Of a DNA stretch of 38,901 nt, positions 1 through 7,927 are shown one piece after another. The DNA lies in contig JAPDQV010000033.1 in assembly GCA_034505495.1 (NCBI GenBank), positions 1 through 38,901 of the forward strand, written 5' to 3'. The position numbers and the translations under genes are program-made. The notes under the pieces were generated by a model. That model had not been told where the DNA came from and made no database searches. It saw nothing but the letters and a program-made list of their open reading frames with translations. The DNA comes from a candidate division KSB1 bacterium (GTDB lineage: Bacteria; Zhuqueibacterota; Zhuqueibacteria; Residuimicrobiales; Krinioviventaceae). Numbering within the stretch: position 1 is the first letter of the stretch; each line of letters begins with the position of its first letter.

Positions 1-281
1 CGCCCCTTCCCCCGCACGGTCGCCGATCTCGCGAAGGATCGAAAGCGACTCGGAAAAATACTTCAGCGCCGTCTCATAGTCGCCGCGGGCCGTATAGATT
101 TGGCCGATGTTGTTCAGCGTCGCCCCTTCCCCCGCACGGTCGCCGATCTCGCGACGGATCGAAAGCGACTCGGAAAGATACTTCAGCGCCGTCTCATAGT
201 CGCCGCGGGCATCGTAGATTTGACTTATGTTGTTCAGCGTCGCCCCTTCCCCCGCACGGTCGCCGATCTCGCGACGGATCG
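1..281 (-). repeat. 120-bp in-frame tandem repeats encoding TPR units
   Basis: Positions 1-120 and 121-240 are tandem copies that agree at about 111 of 120 positions by my hand count. A third copy begins at 241 and matches for about 41 bp before diverging. The period of 120 bp equals 40 codons, one TPR unit, and the frame is kept throughout. Differences cluster at the start of each unit (85-117 versus 205-237). This pattern suggests recent duplication or conversion within the gene, and the array may continue beyond the left edge. Confidence 0.9.
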
Positions 282-957
282 TCAAGCCTTGCTGGTACTG
301 AGTCAATGCCCGATCGTAATGCGCCAATTGATGGTACAATAGGCCGAGCTGATTGTGTAAATATGCAATGTTTTTAAGATTTACAGGTGGATTTTCTTTT
401 GCTTTTTCAATCAACTCTTGGAGCAGGATGATGCGCCGCTCCAAGTCTTTCTTTTTCTGTAAACCGAAAACTCTGGTGACCGCCTCAAAAAGTAAGCTTT
501 CGGCGGGCGCTTGTCTAAAATCAAAAACCTCGCTTCGCCAAGCCCAAAAATCGGGAGCCTTTTCAGCAATTTCACGAACAGCAAATTCGCGCACCCAAAA
601 AACAATAGGAGAGGTCATTTCCTGCAGCGCTTCCCGCTTTAAATTCAGGCTGATCAAAGAGTCAGGAAAGGTTTTTTCCAGATCGTAAACGAACAATGCG
701 CGCGTTTTCTCTTTACACTCGGCAAAGACTTGCCGCAGATGGTCGATAACATCTCGTTTTTGCTCTGTCAGAAACAACTCTTCAAAAGCATATGGAAGAC
801 GATTCTGGATCTGATTCACAATCGTTTCGCGCTCGGCGACCGTATGATAAACAGCAAAGGCGAGGGCAAAGCCGCGGATGTGCTGCAAAAAGTTTATAAA
901 GAGGCTGATTTCTCCTTCAAAAACGACAGCATTACTTTTCTGCTCGATACGGGCCAT
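1..957 (-). CDS. TPR-repeat protein with STAND-associated N-terminal region (partial, runs off left edge)
   Basis: An open frame starts at the ATG at 957 and stays open through position 1 (319 codons, no stop), so the C-terminus is outside the window. Residues 1 to about 190 form a helical region containing the motif APDFWAWRSEVFDF, which I recall from TPR proteins paired with small AAA ATPases. From about residue 198 onward there are 40-residue TPR units of the kinesin-light-chain/TPR_12 type (NNIGQIY..RGDYETALKY..ESLSI). The last two visible units are almost identical at DNA level. The gene begins 2 bp after the stop of the ATPase gene, so the two are almost certainly cotranscribed. TPR domains usually bind proteins or peptides; here the partner could be the ATPase or a trigger molecule. 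The function is unknown. A signalling or conflict role is inference. Confidence 0.8.
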   Translation of the reverse strand, partial: MARIEQKSNAVVFEGEISLFINFLQHIRGFALAFAVYHTVAERETIVNQIQNRLPYAFEELFLTEQKRDVIDHLRQVFAECKEKTRALFVYDLEKTFPDSLISLNLKREALQEMTSPIVFWVREFAVREIAEKAPDFWAWRSEVFDFRQAPAESLLFEAVTRVFGLQKKKDLERRIILLQELIEKAKENPPVNLKNIAYLHNQLGLLYHQLAHYDRALTQYQQGLTIRREIGDRAGEGATLNNISQIYDARGDYETALKYLSESLSIRREIGDRAGEGATLNNIGQIYTARGDYETALKYFSESLSILREIGDRAGEGA

Positions 958-959
958 AA

Positions 960-2183
960 TTAATCCAGCAGTTCGCCGATGACCGGATGGACATCAAACC
1001 ACAGATCACGGTTGGCGAATTCTAGTATACTGAGCGAATGTAAAAGATCACGGTATTCCGGCGTATTGTCTATTGTCTTGGTCTGTCGAACCTTTTTAAG
1101 CATTTCAATTTGCGTGGTGGTTAAAAAATAGCGGTAATCGTTGCGCAAACGATTGGCAGCCTGATCGATACACTCTTTGTCAATAACGCTCTTCTTTTTC
1201 CCTATAGCAAGCAGCGCGGCGCGGCGGCAAAGGCGTATCAATTCGCGCGGCAATCCGCCGCAGAGACGGATGACAGAATCCAGCGCGTCGGGGGCTATTA
1301 ATTTTTCCTCGAGTCGATTATATACCAGTTTCTTGAGGTGGCCAATTCCGTCAAGGTTGTCTCTGCCGTCTTTGTGAAAGATTTTAAAGTTGGGCAACAC
1401 AAAATGCTCATCAAAATTTTGACACATGTTTCTAAAATTGGTATCATGACGTAGGGCAATCGGATAGGTGTAGATGACCATGCAATTGGGCGAGGTAAGG
1501 GTCATTGCATGTCCAACAAACAATTCAGCGGCTTTGGCAAGGTCGGTTTTGTCCAAATCCTCCACAATGATCAAGACGCGCTTTTTTAATTCAGTTTCGA
1601 GTGCTGCAATAATCAAATTGATACGCTCGATCAGCTCCGACAAGCGAGGTTCGATCCGAGTACGAATTGTAGTGCGGGTCGAAGCTTCAGTACCGAATTT
1701 GGTCTGCAGTTTCACCACCAACATATTTAACGAAGCACTGATGTTTCCCTTTGCTGACCCCTCTACGGTTTCTTCAAAAATCCGCTCGGCGCGAAACCAG
1801 TGATAAATATCCTCAAGCAAAGATTTATCAAGCGTGACATGATCTTCGGTCGCCTTACGAATCAGCTCGGTCGCTGTGGCCAACATAACATCGACATAAC
1901 TAATATCGAAAAGATTGACTCGATCCTTTATAGAAAAAGGAACAATGAAAAATTCCGGTAAAATAGTGCAGAGTTTGCTGATTTCCGTCGATTTACCGCT
2001 GCCGCGCTGACCGGTAAATAGAATTTTGGCAGGCGAAGAGACGGCATTCTTTAGTAAATCGGCTATTTCGAAAATAGGGCTGTCTGCTCGCTCGACAAAA
2101 AAGGCATCCAACTCTTGCAGCGTTGTTAATGCACGATCGGGATCCAACACATCAATAGACTTGGCTAATGTTTGGGCTTTCAT
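960..2183 (-). CDS. AAA/STAND-like P-loop ATPase
   Basis: This 407-residue protein has a clear Walker A motif GQRGSGKST at residues 58-66 and a Walker B strand LIIVEDLD at about 204-211. A C-terminal helical part contains GGLPRELIRLCRRA (about 309-322), typical of the lid and winged-helix portion of KAP/STAND-like AAA ATPases. The ATG at 2183 is preceded by AGGTGG at good spacing. A TPR gene follows 2 bp downstream. ATPase-plus-TPR pairs behave as switch proteins in signalling, and some STAND ATPases act in phage defence, but no effector domain is visible here. The fold is confident and the biological role unknown. It is separated from the hydrogenase operon by a terminator and probably has its own promoter. 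Confidence 0.85.
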   Translation of the reverse strand: MKAQTLAKSIDVLDPDRALTTLQELDAFFVERADSPIFEIADLLKNAVSSPAKILFTGQRGSGKSTEISKLCTILPEFFIVPFSIKDRVNLFDISYVDVMLATATELIRKATEDHVTLDKSLLEDIYHWFRAERIFEETVEGSAKGNISASLNMLVVKLQTKFGTEASTRTTIRTRIEPRLSELIERINLIIAALETELKKRVLIIVEDLDKTDLAKAAELFVGHAMTLTSPNCMVIYTYPIALRHDTNFRNMCQNFDEHFVLPNFKIFHKDGRDNLDGIGHLKKLVYNRLEEKLIAPDALDSVIRLCGGLPRELIRLCRRAALLAIGKKKSVIDKECIDQAANRLRNDYRYFLTTTQIEMLKKVRQTKTIDNTPEYRDLLHSLSILEFANRDLWFDVHPVIGELLD

Positions 2184-2209
2184 AAACCACCTGCAAGTTT
2201 TAATGTATT

Positions 2210-2238
2210 AAAATACAGAAACATGCATTCTGGTGCAA
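2210..2238 (-). promoter_or_regulatory. Candidate sigma70-type promoter of the ATPase-TPR pair
   Basis: Read on the minus strand, TTGCAC (2238-2233) is followed after 17 bp by TATTTT (2215-2210), about 27 bp before the ATG at 2183. The -10 box overlaps a short perfect inverted repeat, GTATT-AA-AATAC (2205-2216), which could be an operator. Both boxes match the consensus only partly. Support comes from position: the element lies just downstream of the hydrogenase terminator, where a new transcription unit must begin. Confidence 0.4.
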
Positions 2239-2255
2239 TAAAAATTTATAAAAAA

Positions 2256-2283
2256 GCCTCACAGGTTTTTCAACCTGTGAGGC
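2256..2283 (-). terminator. Intrinsic terminator of the hydrogenase operon
   Basis: A perfect 12-bp stem (GCCTCACAGGTT paired with AACCTGTGAGGC) closes a 4-nt loop. On the minus strand it is followed directly by a T-rich tract (2255 downward). It lies 30 bp after the stop of the last hydrogenase gene at 2313, the expected place for the end of the long operon. Confidence 0.93.
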
Positions 2284-2312
2284 ATAATAGCTTAAAGACC
2301 GGTTGTTAGGTT

Positions 2313-4040
2313 TTAAGCGTATACCTGCTTCGGCGTGTATTTGGTGTGCAGCAGCTGGTGCGCTTTGTGGCCGTTGGGCTCGCCGAGGAATTCCTCGTAA
2401 AGCATCTTGACGGCCGGGTTTTCATGCGATTTGCGCACCTTCATGCCGCGGTCGGCGGCATAGATCGCCTCGACGCGCTTTTTGCGGATCTCCAGGCTGG
2501 TCGGGATCGGCTGGCCGCCGCCGCCGATGCAGCCGCCCGGGCAGGCCATGATCTCGATAAAGTGATAATCCGCTTCGCCGGCGGCGATCTTTTCCATCAG
2601 CTGCCGCGCATTGCCCAGGCCGTTGGCGACCGCCGCCTTGACCTTCACGCCGTCCAGATCGATCTCGGCTTCCCGCACGCCTTCCATGCCGCGTACAGCG
2701 GTGATTTCGACGTTGTCGAGCGGCTTTTTGGTGACGATTTCATAGACGGTGCGCAAAGCCGCTTCCATCACGCCGCCGGTGTTGCCGAAAATGACCGCGG
2801 CGCCGGTGGAGATGCCGAGCGGCGCATCGTATTCGCCGTCTTCCAGCTCCGGCAGGTTAATGCCGACCTGCTTCATCATGCGGGCCGCTTCGCGCGTGGT
2901 CAACACGGCATCGACGTCCTGATAGCCGCTGTCGCTCATTTCAGGACGCTGCGCCTCAAACTTTTTCGCCGTACACGGCATGATCGAAACCACGAAAATG
3001 TCCTTGGGATCAATGCCGGCCTTTTGCGCATAGTAGGTCTTGGCCAGGGCGCCGAACATCTGCTGCGGCGACTTGCACGACGACACGTGCGGCAGCAGCT
3101 GCGGATAGAAATGCTCGATAAAGTTAATCCAGCCCGGACTGCAGCTGGTCAAAAGCGGCAGCTTGCCGCCGTTCTTTATGCGGCTTAGCAGCTCGGTGCC
3201 TTCTTCGACGATGGTCAAGTCGGCGGTAAAATCGGTGTCGAATACCTTGTCAAAGCCGAGCAGGCGCAGAGCGGTCACCAGCTTGTTGGTGACGAGAGAG
3301 CCGGCGGGCAGGCCGAACTCTTCGCCGATGGAGGCGCGCACGGCCGGAGCGGTCTGCACGACGACGTGTTTGGTCGGGTCGTCGAGCGCTTCCCAGACAC
3401 GGGTGATGTGATCTTTTTCGTAAAGAGCGCCGACCGGGCAGCGGTTGATGCATTGGCCGCAGGAAACGCAGGCTACATCGGTCAGGCCTTTGCCGAACGG
3501 CGTGTCGACCCAAACGTCATAGCCGCGGCCTTCCAGGCCGATGGCGCTGACGCTCTGCACCAGCGTGCAGGTCTGGATGCATCGGCGGCAGAGGATGCAT
3601 TTGGACGGATCACGCACCAACACGGTGCTGGTGTCGTCGATATCGCCCGGTCGCGCCGAGTAATCGAAGCGGACCTGCCGAATGCCGAGCTGTTCGGCAG
3701 CGGTCTGCAGTTCACAGTTCTGATTACGCACGCATTCCGTGCACAGCATAGGATGGCGCGAAAGGATGAGCTCCAGCGCCATTTTGCGCGACTCGCGCAC
3801 CAACTTGGATTTGGTGCTGATCTTCATGCCGTCCTGGCACTTCCAGGAGCAGGACGTGCGCAGCAGGCGGTCGCCTTCGATTTCGACGACGCACAATCGA
3901 CAAGCGGAAACCGGCGGCAAATCGGGGTGATAGCAGAGCCGCGGAATCTTGATATTGAGTTTCTCGGCGGCCTCGAGCACCGTGGTGCCCTTGGGAACCG
4001 TGATCTGCAGGCCGTCGATGGTTACCGTTACGTTATCCAC
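2313..4040 (-). CDS. hndD: [FeFe]-hydrogenase catalytic subunit, HndD/HydA type (set 1)
   Basis: This 575-residue protein is the H2-activating subunit of a soluble NAD(P)-linked hydrogenase. In order it has a [2Fe-2S] domain (C36, C47, C50, C64), a His-Cys3 [4Fe-4S] site (H96, C100, C103, C109), two [4Fe-4S] sites (C148/C151/C154/C158 and C191/C194/C197/C201), the H-cluster domain, and the small-subunit domain near the C-terminus. H-cluster motifs are L1 TSCSPGW (298-304), L2 MPCTAKK (354-360) and L3 MACPGGC (498-504). L1 has Ser where the textbook motif TSCCPxW has Cys, and the other catalytic subunit here shares this. The start is a GTG at 4040, five bases after GGAGG. It is the last gene of the operon, 52 bp after the NuoF-like gene. 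The maturases HydE, HydF and HydG are not in the window. Confidence 0.95.
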   Translation of the reverse strand: MDNVTVTIDGLQITVPKGTTVLEAAEKLNIKIPRLCYHPDLPPVSACRLCVVEIEGDRLLRTSCSWKCQDGMKISTKSKLVRESRKMALELILSRHPMLCTECVRNQNCELQTAAEQLGIRQVRFDYSARPGDIDDTSTVLVRDPSKCILCRRCIQTCTLVQSVSAIGLEGRGYDVWVDTPFGKGLTDVACVSCGQCINRCPVGALYEKDHITRVWEALDDPTKHVVVQTAPAVRASIGEEFGLPAGSLVTNKLVTALRLLGFDKVFDTDFTADLTIVEEGTELLSRIKNGGKLPLLTSCSPGWINFIEHFYPQLLPHVSSCKSPQQMFGALAKTYYAQKAGIDPKDIFVVSIMPCTAKKFEAQRPEMSDSGYQDVDAVLTTREAARMMKQVGINLPELEDGEYDAPLGISTGAAVIFGNTGGVMEAALRTVYEIVTKKPLDNVEITAVRGMEGVREAEIDLDGVKVKAAVANGLGNARQLMEKIAAGEADYHFIEIMACPGGCIGGGGQPIPTSLEIRKKRVEAIYAADRGMKVRKSHENPAVKMLYEEFLGEPNGHKAHQLLHTKYTPKQVYA

Positions 4041-4092
4041 AAAAACCTCCAGTGTTTTCTTTCATTTGCTGTTGATAACCCGTTTTCGGCCG

Positions 4093-5691
4093 TCATGCGG
4101 CGGCTTTGGCGCCGGCGCTGCAGGCGGCCACGAAATCCTGGCGGAAATATTTAAGGCAGCCGAGGATGGGAATCGGCGCCGCCTGGCCGAGGCCGCAGAA
4201 AGCGCCGCGCATCATGGTTGTTGCCAACGATTCCATCAGGTCGATGTCCTCGATCGAGCCGTGGCCGGATGAAATGCGCTCCAGCAGCTGCAGCAGACGG
4301 CCGTTTCCTTCGCGGCAGAGCGTACATTTGCCGCAGGATTCGTGATTGAAAAACTCGACAAAGTTTTTGACCAACTCGACGACATCCTGAGAATCGTCGA
4401 CGACGAGCAGGGCGCCCGAACCGAGTCCGGCGCCGATCTCGCGCAGATTCTCCACGGTCATCGGCAGGTCGAGATGCTCGGCGGTCAAAATACCGCCGGT
4501 GGTGCCGCCCATCTGGGCCAGCTTGAAGCCCTTGCCGCCCGGAATGCCGTGGCCGATGTCATAGATGATCTCGCGCAAGGTGATGCCCATCGGCACTTCG
4601 ATCAGGCCGGGATTGTTGATGTTGCCGACCATGGTAAACACCTTGGTGCCGGGGCTCTTTTCGGTGCCGAGGGTGCGGAACCAATCGGCGCCCTTGAGGA
4701 TGATCTGCGGCACGTTGGCCAGGGTTTCGACGTTGTTGACGATGGTCGGTTTGCCCCACAAACCTACCGAAGGCGGAAACGGCGGCTTGTCGCGCGGTTC
4801 GCCGCGCTTGCCCTCGATCGACTCGATCAATGCGGTTTCCTCACCGCAAATATAGGCGCCGGCGCCTTCGCGTACTTCGATATCGAAAGAAAACCCGGAT
4901 CCGAAAATATTGTTGCCCAGCAAACCGTGTTGACGGGCCTGCTCGATGGCGCGGCGGATGCGGCTGATCGACATTTTATACTCGCCGCGGATATAGACGT
5001 ATCCCATCGAGGCGCCGACGGCGTAACCGGCCAGAGCCATGCCTTCGATCACGGCGTGCGGATCACCTTCGAGGATCAGTCGATCCTTGAACGTGCCCGG
5101 CTCGCCTTCATCGGCGTTGCAGACGATGTATTTCGGCTGCGCTTTTTCGGCAGCGGCAAAACTCCATTTCAGGCCGGTCGGAAAAAAGGCGCCGCCGCGC
5201 CCCTGCAGGCCGGATTTTTTCATTTCGGCAATGACGTCTTCCGGCTTCATCTGCGTGAGGGCTTTGCCGAGCGCCTCGTAGCCGTCGTTGGCAATGTATT
5301 CTTCGATGCTGTCCGGATCGATGCGTCCGGCGTTCTTGAGCACGACTCGTACCTGCTTGCCGAAGCGCGGCGCCTCGCCGACGGCTTTGGGAGCGGGCTC
5401 GGACGGCACATCGGTGTAGCGCAGCCGCTCGACAACACGTCCTTTGATGAGATGTTCGGAAATAATTTCGGCGACGTCTTCTACTTTGACGCCGGTGTAA
5501 TAGACGCCGTCCGGGAAAACCACAAGCACGACCCCCTTGTTATAAATGCCGACGCTGCCGGTCTCGATGACCTTGACCTCGTTCTGCAGCGAAGCCATTT
5601 CGAGTTCTTTGATCAGCGTGTCGCGCACGGCCCGCGCACCCTGAGCCAGGGTGTGCGAATCCATGGCGATCAAGATGTGAATCCTATGCAT
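4093..5691 (-). CDS. hndC: NuoF-like flavoprotein, HndC type, with cysteine-less thioredoxin domain (set 1)
   Basis: This 532-residue protein should bind FMN and NAD(P)H and pass electrons to HndD. Residues 1-92 align by pattern with the thioredoxin-like [2Fe-2S] domain of HndC, but the ligand cysteines are gone: the usual TGCxGxC stretch reads TGSVGIY (44-50) and there is no Cys in the first 190 residues. The flavin/NADH core follows, with GRGGAFFPTGLKW (164-176) and NADEGEPGTFKDR (192-204). The NuoF-type [4Fe-4S] ligands are C453, C456, C459 and C499. The protein ends there: the C-terminal 2x[4Fe-4S] ferredoxin domain found in the other copy (14367-16364) is absent. It overlaps the preceding NuoE-like gene by 8 bp. 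It may therefore be non-bifurcating; that is inference. Confidence 0.93.
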   Translation of the reverse strand: MHRIHILIAMDSHTLAQGARAVRDTLIKELEMASLQNEVKVIETGSVGIYNKGVVLVVFPDGVYYTGVKVEDVAEIISEHLIKGRVVERLRYTDVPSEPAPKAVGEAPRFGKQVRVVLKNAGRIDPDSIEEYIANDGYEALGKALTQMKPEDVIAEMKKSGLQGRGGAFFPTGLKWSFAAAEKAQPKYIVCNADEGEPGTFKDRLILEGDPHAVIEGMALAGYAVGASMGYVYIRGEYKMSISRIRRAIEQARQHGLLGNNIFGSGFSFDIEVREGAGAYICGEETALIESIEGKRGEPRDKPPFPPSVGLWGKPTIVNNVETLANVPQIILKGADWFRTLGTEKSPGTKVFTMVGNINNPGLIEVPMGITLREIIYDIGHGIPGGKGFKLAQMGGTTGGILTAEHLDLPMTVENLREIGAGLGSGALLVVDDSQDVVELVKNFVEFFNHESCGKCTLCREGNGRLLQLLERISSGHGSIEDIDLMESLATTMMRGAFCGLGQAAPIPILGCLKYFRQDFVAACSAGAKAAA

Positions 5692-6160
5692 TCGACAGCC
5701 CTTTCATTTTATAGTCCTTCAAAATCGCCACTGCTTTTTCCGGGGTAAGATTGCCGTAGACTTCATCGTCCACCATCATGACCGGCGCCACGGCGCAGAG
5801 TCCGAGGCAGCTGGTGAACTCGAGCGTGAACATGCCGTCCGGGGTCGTCTCGTTCATTTCGATGCCCAGGTATTCTTTGATCTTGTCCAACACCTCTTTC
5901 GAGCCGTTGACAAAACAGGGCGCGTTGTTGCAGCAGCGCACGATATGACGACCTTTCGGCTTGATGGTGAAAAGGCTGTAAAAAGTTGCCACGCCGTAGA
6001 TTTCGCTGAGGGGAATCTTGGTGGCAAGGGCAACTCGCGTCAATACTTCTTCGGACAAATAGCCGAACTCTTTTTGCACGTCCTTCAGAATGTAGATGAG
6101 CGGCGTCTTAACGTCCTGATAGCTCTTGACGATCTCATCTACTCTGTCAAGATTCTGCAT
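5684..6160 (-). CDS. hndA: NuoE-like [2Fe-2S] subunit, HndA type (set 1)
   Basis: This 158-residue protein is the small electron-transfer subunit related to NuoE of complex I, which pairs with the NuoF-like flavoprotein. I chose the ATG at 6160 because AGGAGG lies five bases upstream; a longer frame to 6193 exists but has no comparable site. The four [2Fe-2S] ligands are visible: C77 and C82 in CNNAPCFVNG, and C118 and C122 in TSCLGLC. The N-terminal helical part has the family motif IYGVATFYSLF. It overlaps the downstream hndC-like gene by 8 bp, suggesting translational coupling. Confidence 0.94.
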   Translation of the reverse strand: MQNLDRVDEIVKSYQDVKTPLIYILKDVQKEFGYLSEEVLTRVALATKIPLSEIYGVATFYSLFTIKPKGRHIVRCCNNAPCFVNGSKEVLDKIKEYLGIEMNETTPDGMFTLEFTSCLGLCAVAPVMMVDDEVYGNLTPEKAVAILKDYKMKGLSNA

Positions 6161-6196
6161 GAAAACCTCCTCTTTCTCAATGATAAACTGCACGGA

Positions 6197-6559
6197 TTAG
6201 CCCTGTTTAAAAACATAAGCAGAGACCACGCTGTCCTTCAGGATGTGTTCATCGACGATGCGTCTGGCGGCTTCAGGCGTCACCTTGCCGTAGGTGATGG
6301 TTACGTTGTTCGGACCGGTCACCTGCACCATCGGCTCCTGATCGCAATAGCCGAGGCAGCCGGTTTGGGTAACAACGGCCTGGGTGACGTTGCGCTTATT
6401 GAGCTCGTCGAGAATGGCGCTCATTACGTTGCGGGCGCCGGCAGCAATGCCGCAGGTACCCATTGCGACGGAGATGCGGTATTTGGCCGCACTGCTCCGC
6501 GAGGCCAATTCGCGCTGCGCTTTTTCGCGAATAGCCCGCAGATCTTCCAATGTCTTCAC
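6197..6559 (-). CDS. hndB: Stand-alone thioredoxin-like [2Fe-2S] protein, HndB type
   Basis: This 120-residue protein resembles HndB of NADP-reducing hydrogenases. Residues 28-110 form a thioredoxin-like [2Fe-2S] fold with MGTCGIAAGA and TGCLGYC (C36, C68, C72). It starts with a GTG at 6559 and an AGGAGG about eight bases upstream. Its position is informative: the partner flavoprotein at 4093-5691 has lost the cysteines in its own thioredoxin-like domain, so this subunit may supply that cluster in trans. The second hydrogenase set has the domain fused and no separate HndB. Confidence 0.9.
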   Translation of the reverse strand: MKTLEDLRAIREKAQRELASRSSAAKYRISVAMGTCGIAAGARNVMSAILDELNKRNVTQAVVTQTGCLGYCDQEPMVQVTGPNNVTITYGKVTPEAARRIVDEHILKDSVVSAYVFKQG

Positions 6560-6621
6560 GTGTTGTACCTCCTAAGGTTGTTGAACAATTGCCTGCAAAA
6601 GCATTTACTGTGCTTCATCTA

Positions 6622-7173
6622 TTAAAACAGCCGGGCGCCGATGCGCCGCAGTCCGTTTTCGAAATTTTGCCGAGCTCGATCAGCCGCTTCATAGATCGAG
6701 CAGTCGTGTTCAGCCATAATCGAGAACAGGCGAAAAGAATCGAAGCAGAAGCGGCCGCCGTCGGTCAGGTGCGCATAAAAAAAGTGCACGTTCGGCGACG
6801 CCGTCATCAGGTTCATCATGGTATCGACGATATTGCCGAGGGGCGGCCGATTCAGATTATGGAGCTGCATAAAAGCGATGACCGTCGTGCCTTTGCCGAT
6901 TTGCGAATCGATTCGCAGGTCACCGCCGGCCAGCAGCGCCGTCTGTCGAAACAGCGGCAGTCCCATGCCGACGGCGCGGGTGGTGCGCGTGGTGACGAAC
7001 GGATCAAGAACGCTGCGGGCAAGCTCGTCGCTCATGCCGCGGCCGTTGTCGCGCACGGCAATCTGCAGCAGATTGCGCGAAGGGCTTTCCACAATCGCCG
7101 TGATGACGCGCGTGGCTCCCGCTTCGATCGAATTCATGACAATGTCCAAAATGTTCAGCGACAGTTCCCGCAC
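6622..7173 (-). CDS. Stand-alone HATPase-domain protein of the hydrogenase operon
   Basis: This 183-residue protein is a GHKL/histidine-kinase-type ATP-binding domain without an HisKA phosphoacceptor domain. N-box residue N14 lies in IVMNSIEAG, DNGRGM is at 42-47, and a glycine-rich GMGLPL is at 69-74. The C-terminal 85 residues have no motif I recognise. Start is a GTG at 7173, ten bases after GGAGG, overlapping the preceding PHP gene by 19 bp. I recall small HATPase proteins of this kind beside hnd-type hydrogenase genes in Clostridia and relatives, where their role is not established. It could be a kinase or anti-sigma-like partner. Confidence 0.85.
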   Translation of the reverse strand: MRELSLNILDIVMNSIEAGATRVITAIVESPSRNLLQIAVRDNGRGMSDELARSVLDPFVTTRTTRAVGMGLPLFRQTALLAGGDLRIDSQIGKGTTVIAFMQLHNLNRPPLGNIVDTMMNLMTASPNVHFFYAHLTDGGRFCFDSFRLFSIMAEHDCSIYEAADRARQNFENGLRRIGARLF

Positions 7174-7925
7174 GGTGTTTCCGCCTCCGCCGGCCAGGCG
7201 CGCCGGCCGTTTTCACCCGCAAGTGCCATCTTTAATTCATCAAAGCTTTTCGCTTCCATGAGCAGCTTGGTCGTTTTGCTGCCGACCTGCGATATTTCGT
7301 GCGCGTCCGAGCTGCGCACAATCGTATAAGGCGATGTGCGCAAAAAGCCCAATTGCTGCAAAGCCTCGGGCAGCGGTTGGGCGATTTCCACTGCCGTCAT
7401 CGGCAAATTTTTGGGCAAAAATCCCAAAGCCCGCAAAAGACTGTTCGATTTGCGATCGATGTGTGCCGGATAAAAAATGCCGTCCAAATCAAGGACAAAT
7501 CCGGCAACCATGTGTACCGGCAGGTCGACCGGGAAAGCCAAAAAGCGCCGATTTTCGCCCAAAATGTTTTCGTTTTCATCGCAGACGTACTGCCCGCCCA
7601 GCAGATCGCCGTCGTATTCTCCTTCCGGCAGGTGTTCATAGATCACCTCTTGAAACGATAGCGCATCTTCGAGTGTACGAAACAGACAGATGACGTGCGC
7701 CTCTTCACGGGTATAGACTTCCATGCCCGGAATGACGAGCAGCGGCGTATCCTTGGCCGCGCCGATCACGGCCGCAGCGTTTTCAGCCGAATTGTGATCG
7801 GTGACGGCGATAATGTCCAGTCCTTTTGCCAGCGCCGTCTTGACGATATCTATGGGGCCCATCGATAAATCGGCACAGGCCGAAAGAACCGTGTGAATGT
7901 GCAGATCTGCCGACCAATAGCGCAC
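7155..7925 (-). CDS. PHP-domain metal-dependent phosphoesterase
   Basis: This 256-residue protein has the metal-binding motifs of the PHP superfamily: DLHIHTVLS (H9, H11), VTDHNS around residue 43, PGMEVYTREEAHV, PAHID, and a C-terminal SSDAHE. PHP proteins hydrolyse phosphoesters with a multi-metal centre; the substrate cannot be deduced. It lies 2 bp after the DRTGG gene and overlaps the HATPase gene, so it is part of a coupled DRTGG-PHP-HATPase module. The start is a GTG at 7925 with GAGGAAG upstream. Confidence 0.88.
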   Translation of the reverse strand: MRYWSADLHIHTVLSACADLSMGPIDIVKTALAKGLDIIAVTDHNSAENAAAVIGAAKDTPLLVIPGMEVYTREEAHVICLFRTLEDALSFQEVIYEHLPEGEYDGDLLGGQYVCDENENILGENRRFLAFPVDLPVHMVAGFVLDLDGIFYPAHIDRKSNSLLRALGFLPKNLPMTAVEIAQPLPEALQQLGFLRTSPYTIVRSSDAHEISQVGSKTTKLLMEAKSFDELKMALAGENGRRAWPAEAETPCGNCR

Positions 7926-7927
7926 GG

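Noticed and set aside
1..281. CRISPR-like array at the left edge
   Set aside because: The repeats are 120 bp, directly adjacent without spacers, in frame and encode TPR units.
2346..5748. Plus-strand frames opposite hndD and hndC
   Set aside because: They are shadows of the hydrogenase genes; no ribosome sites or domains support them.
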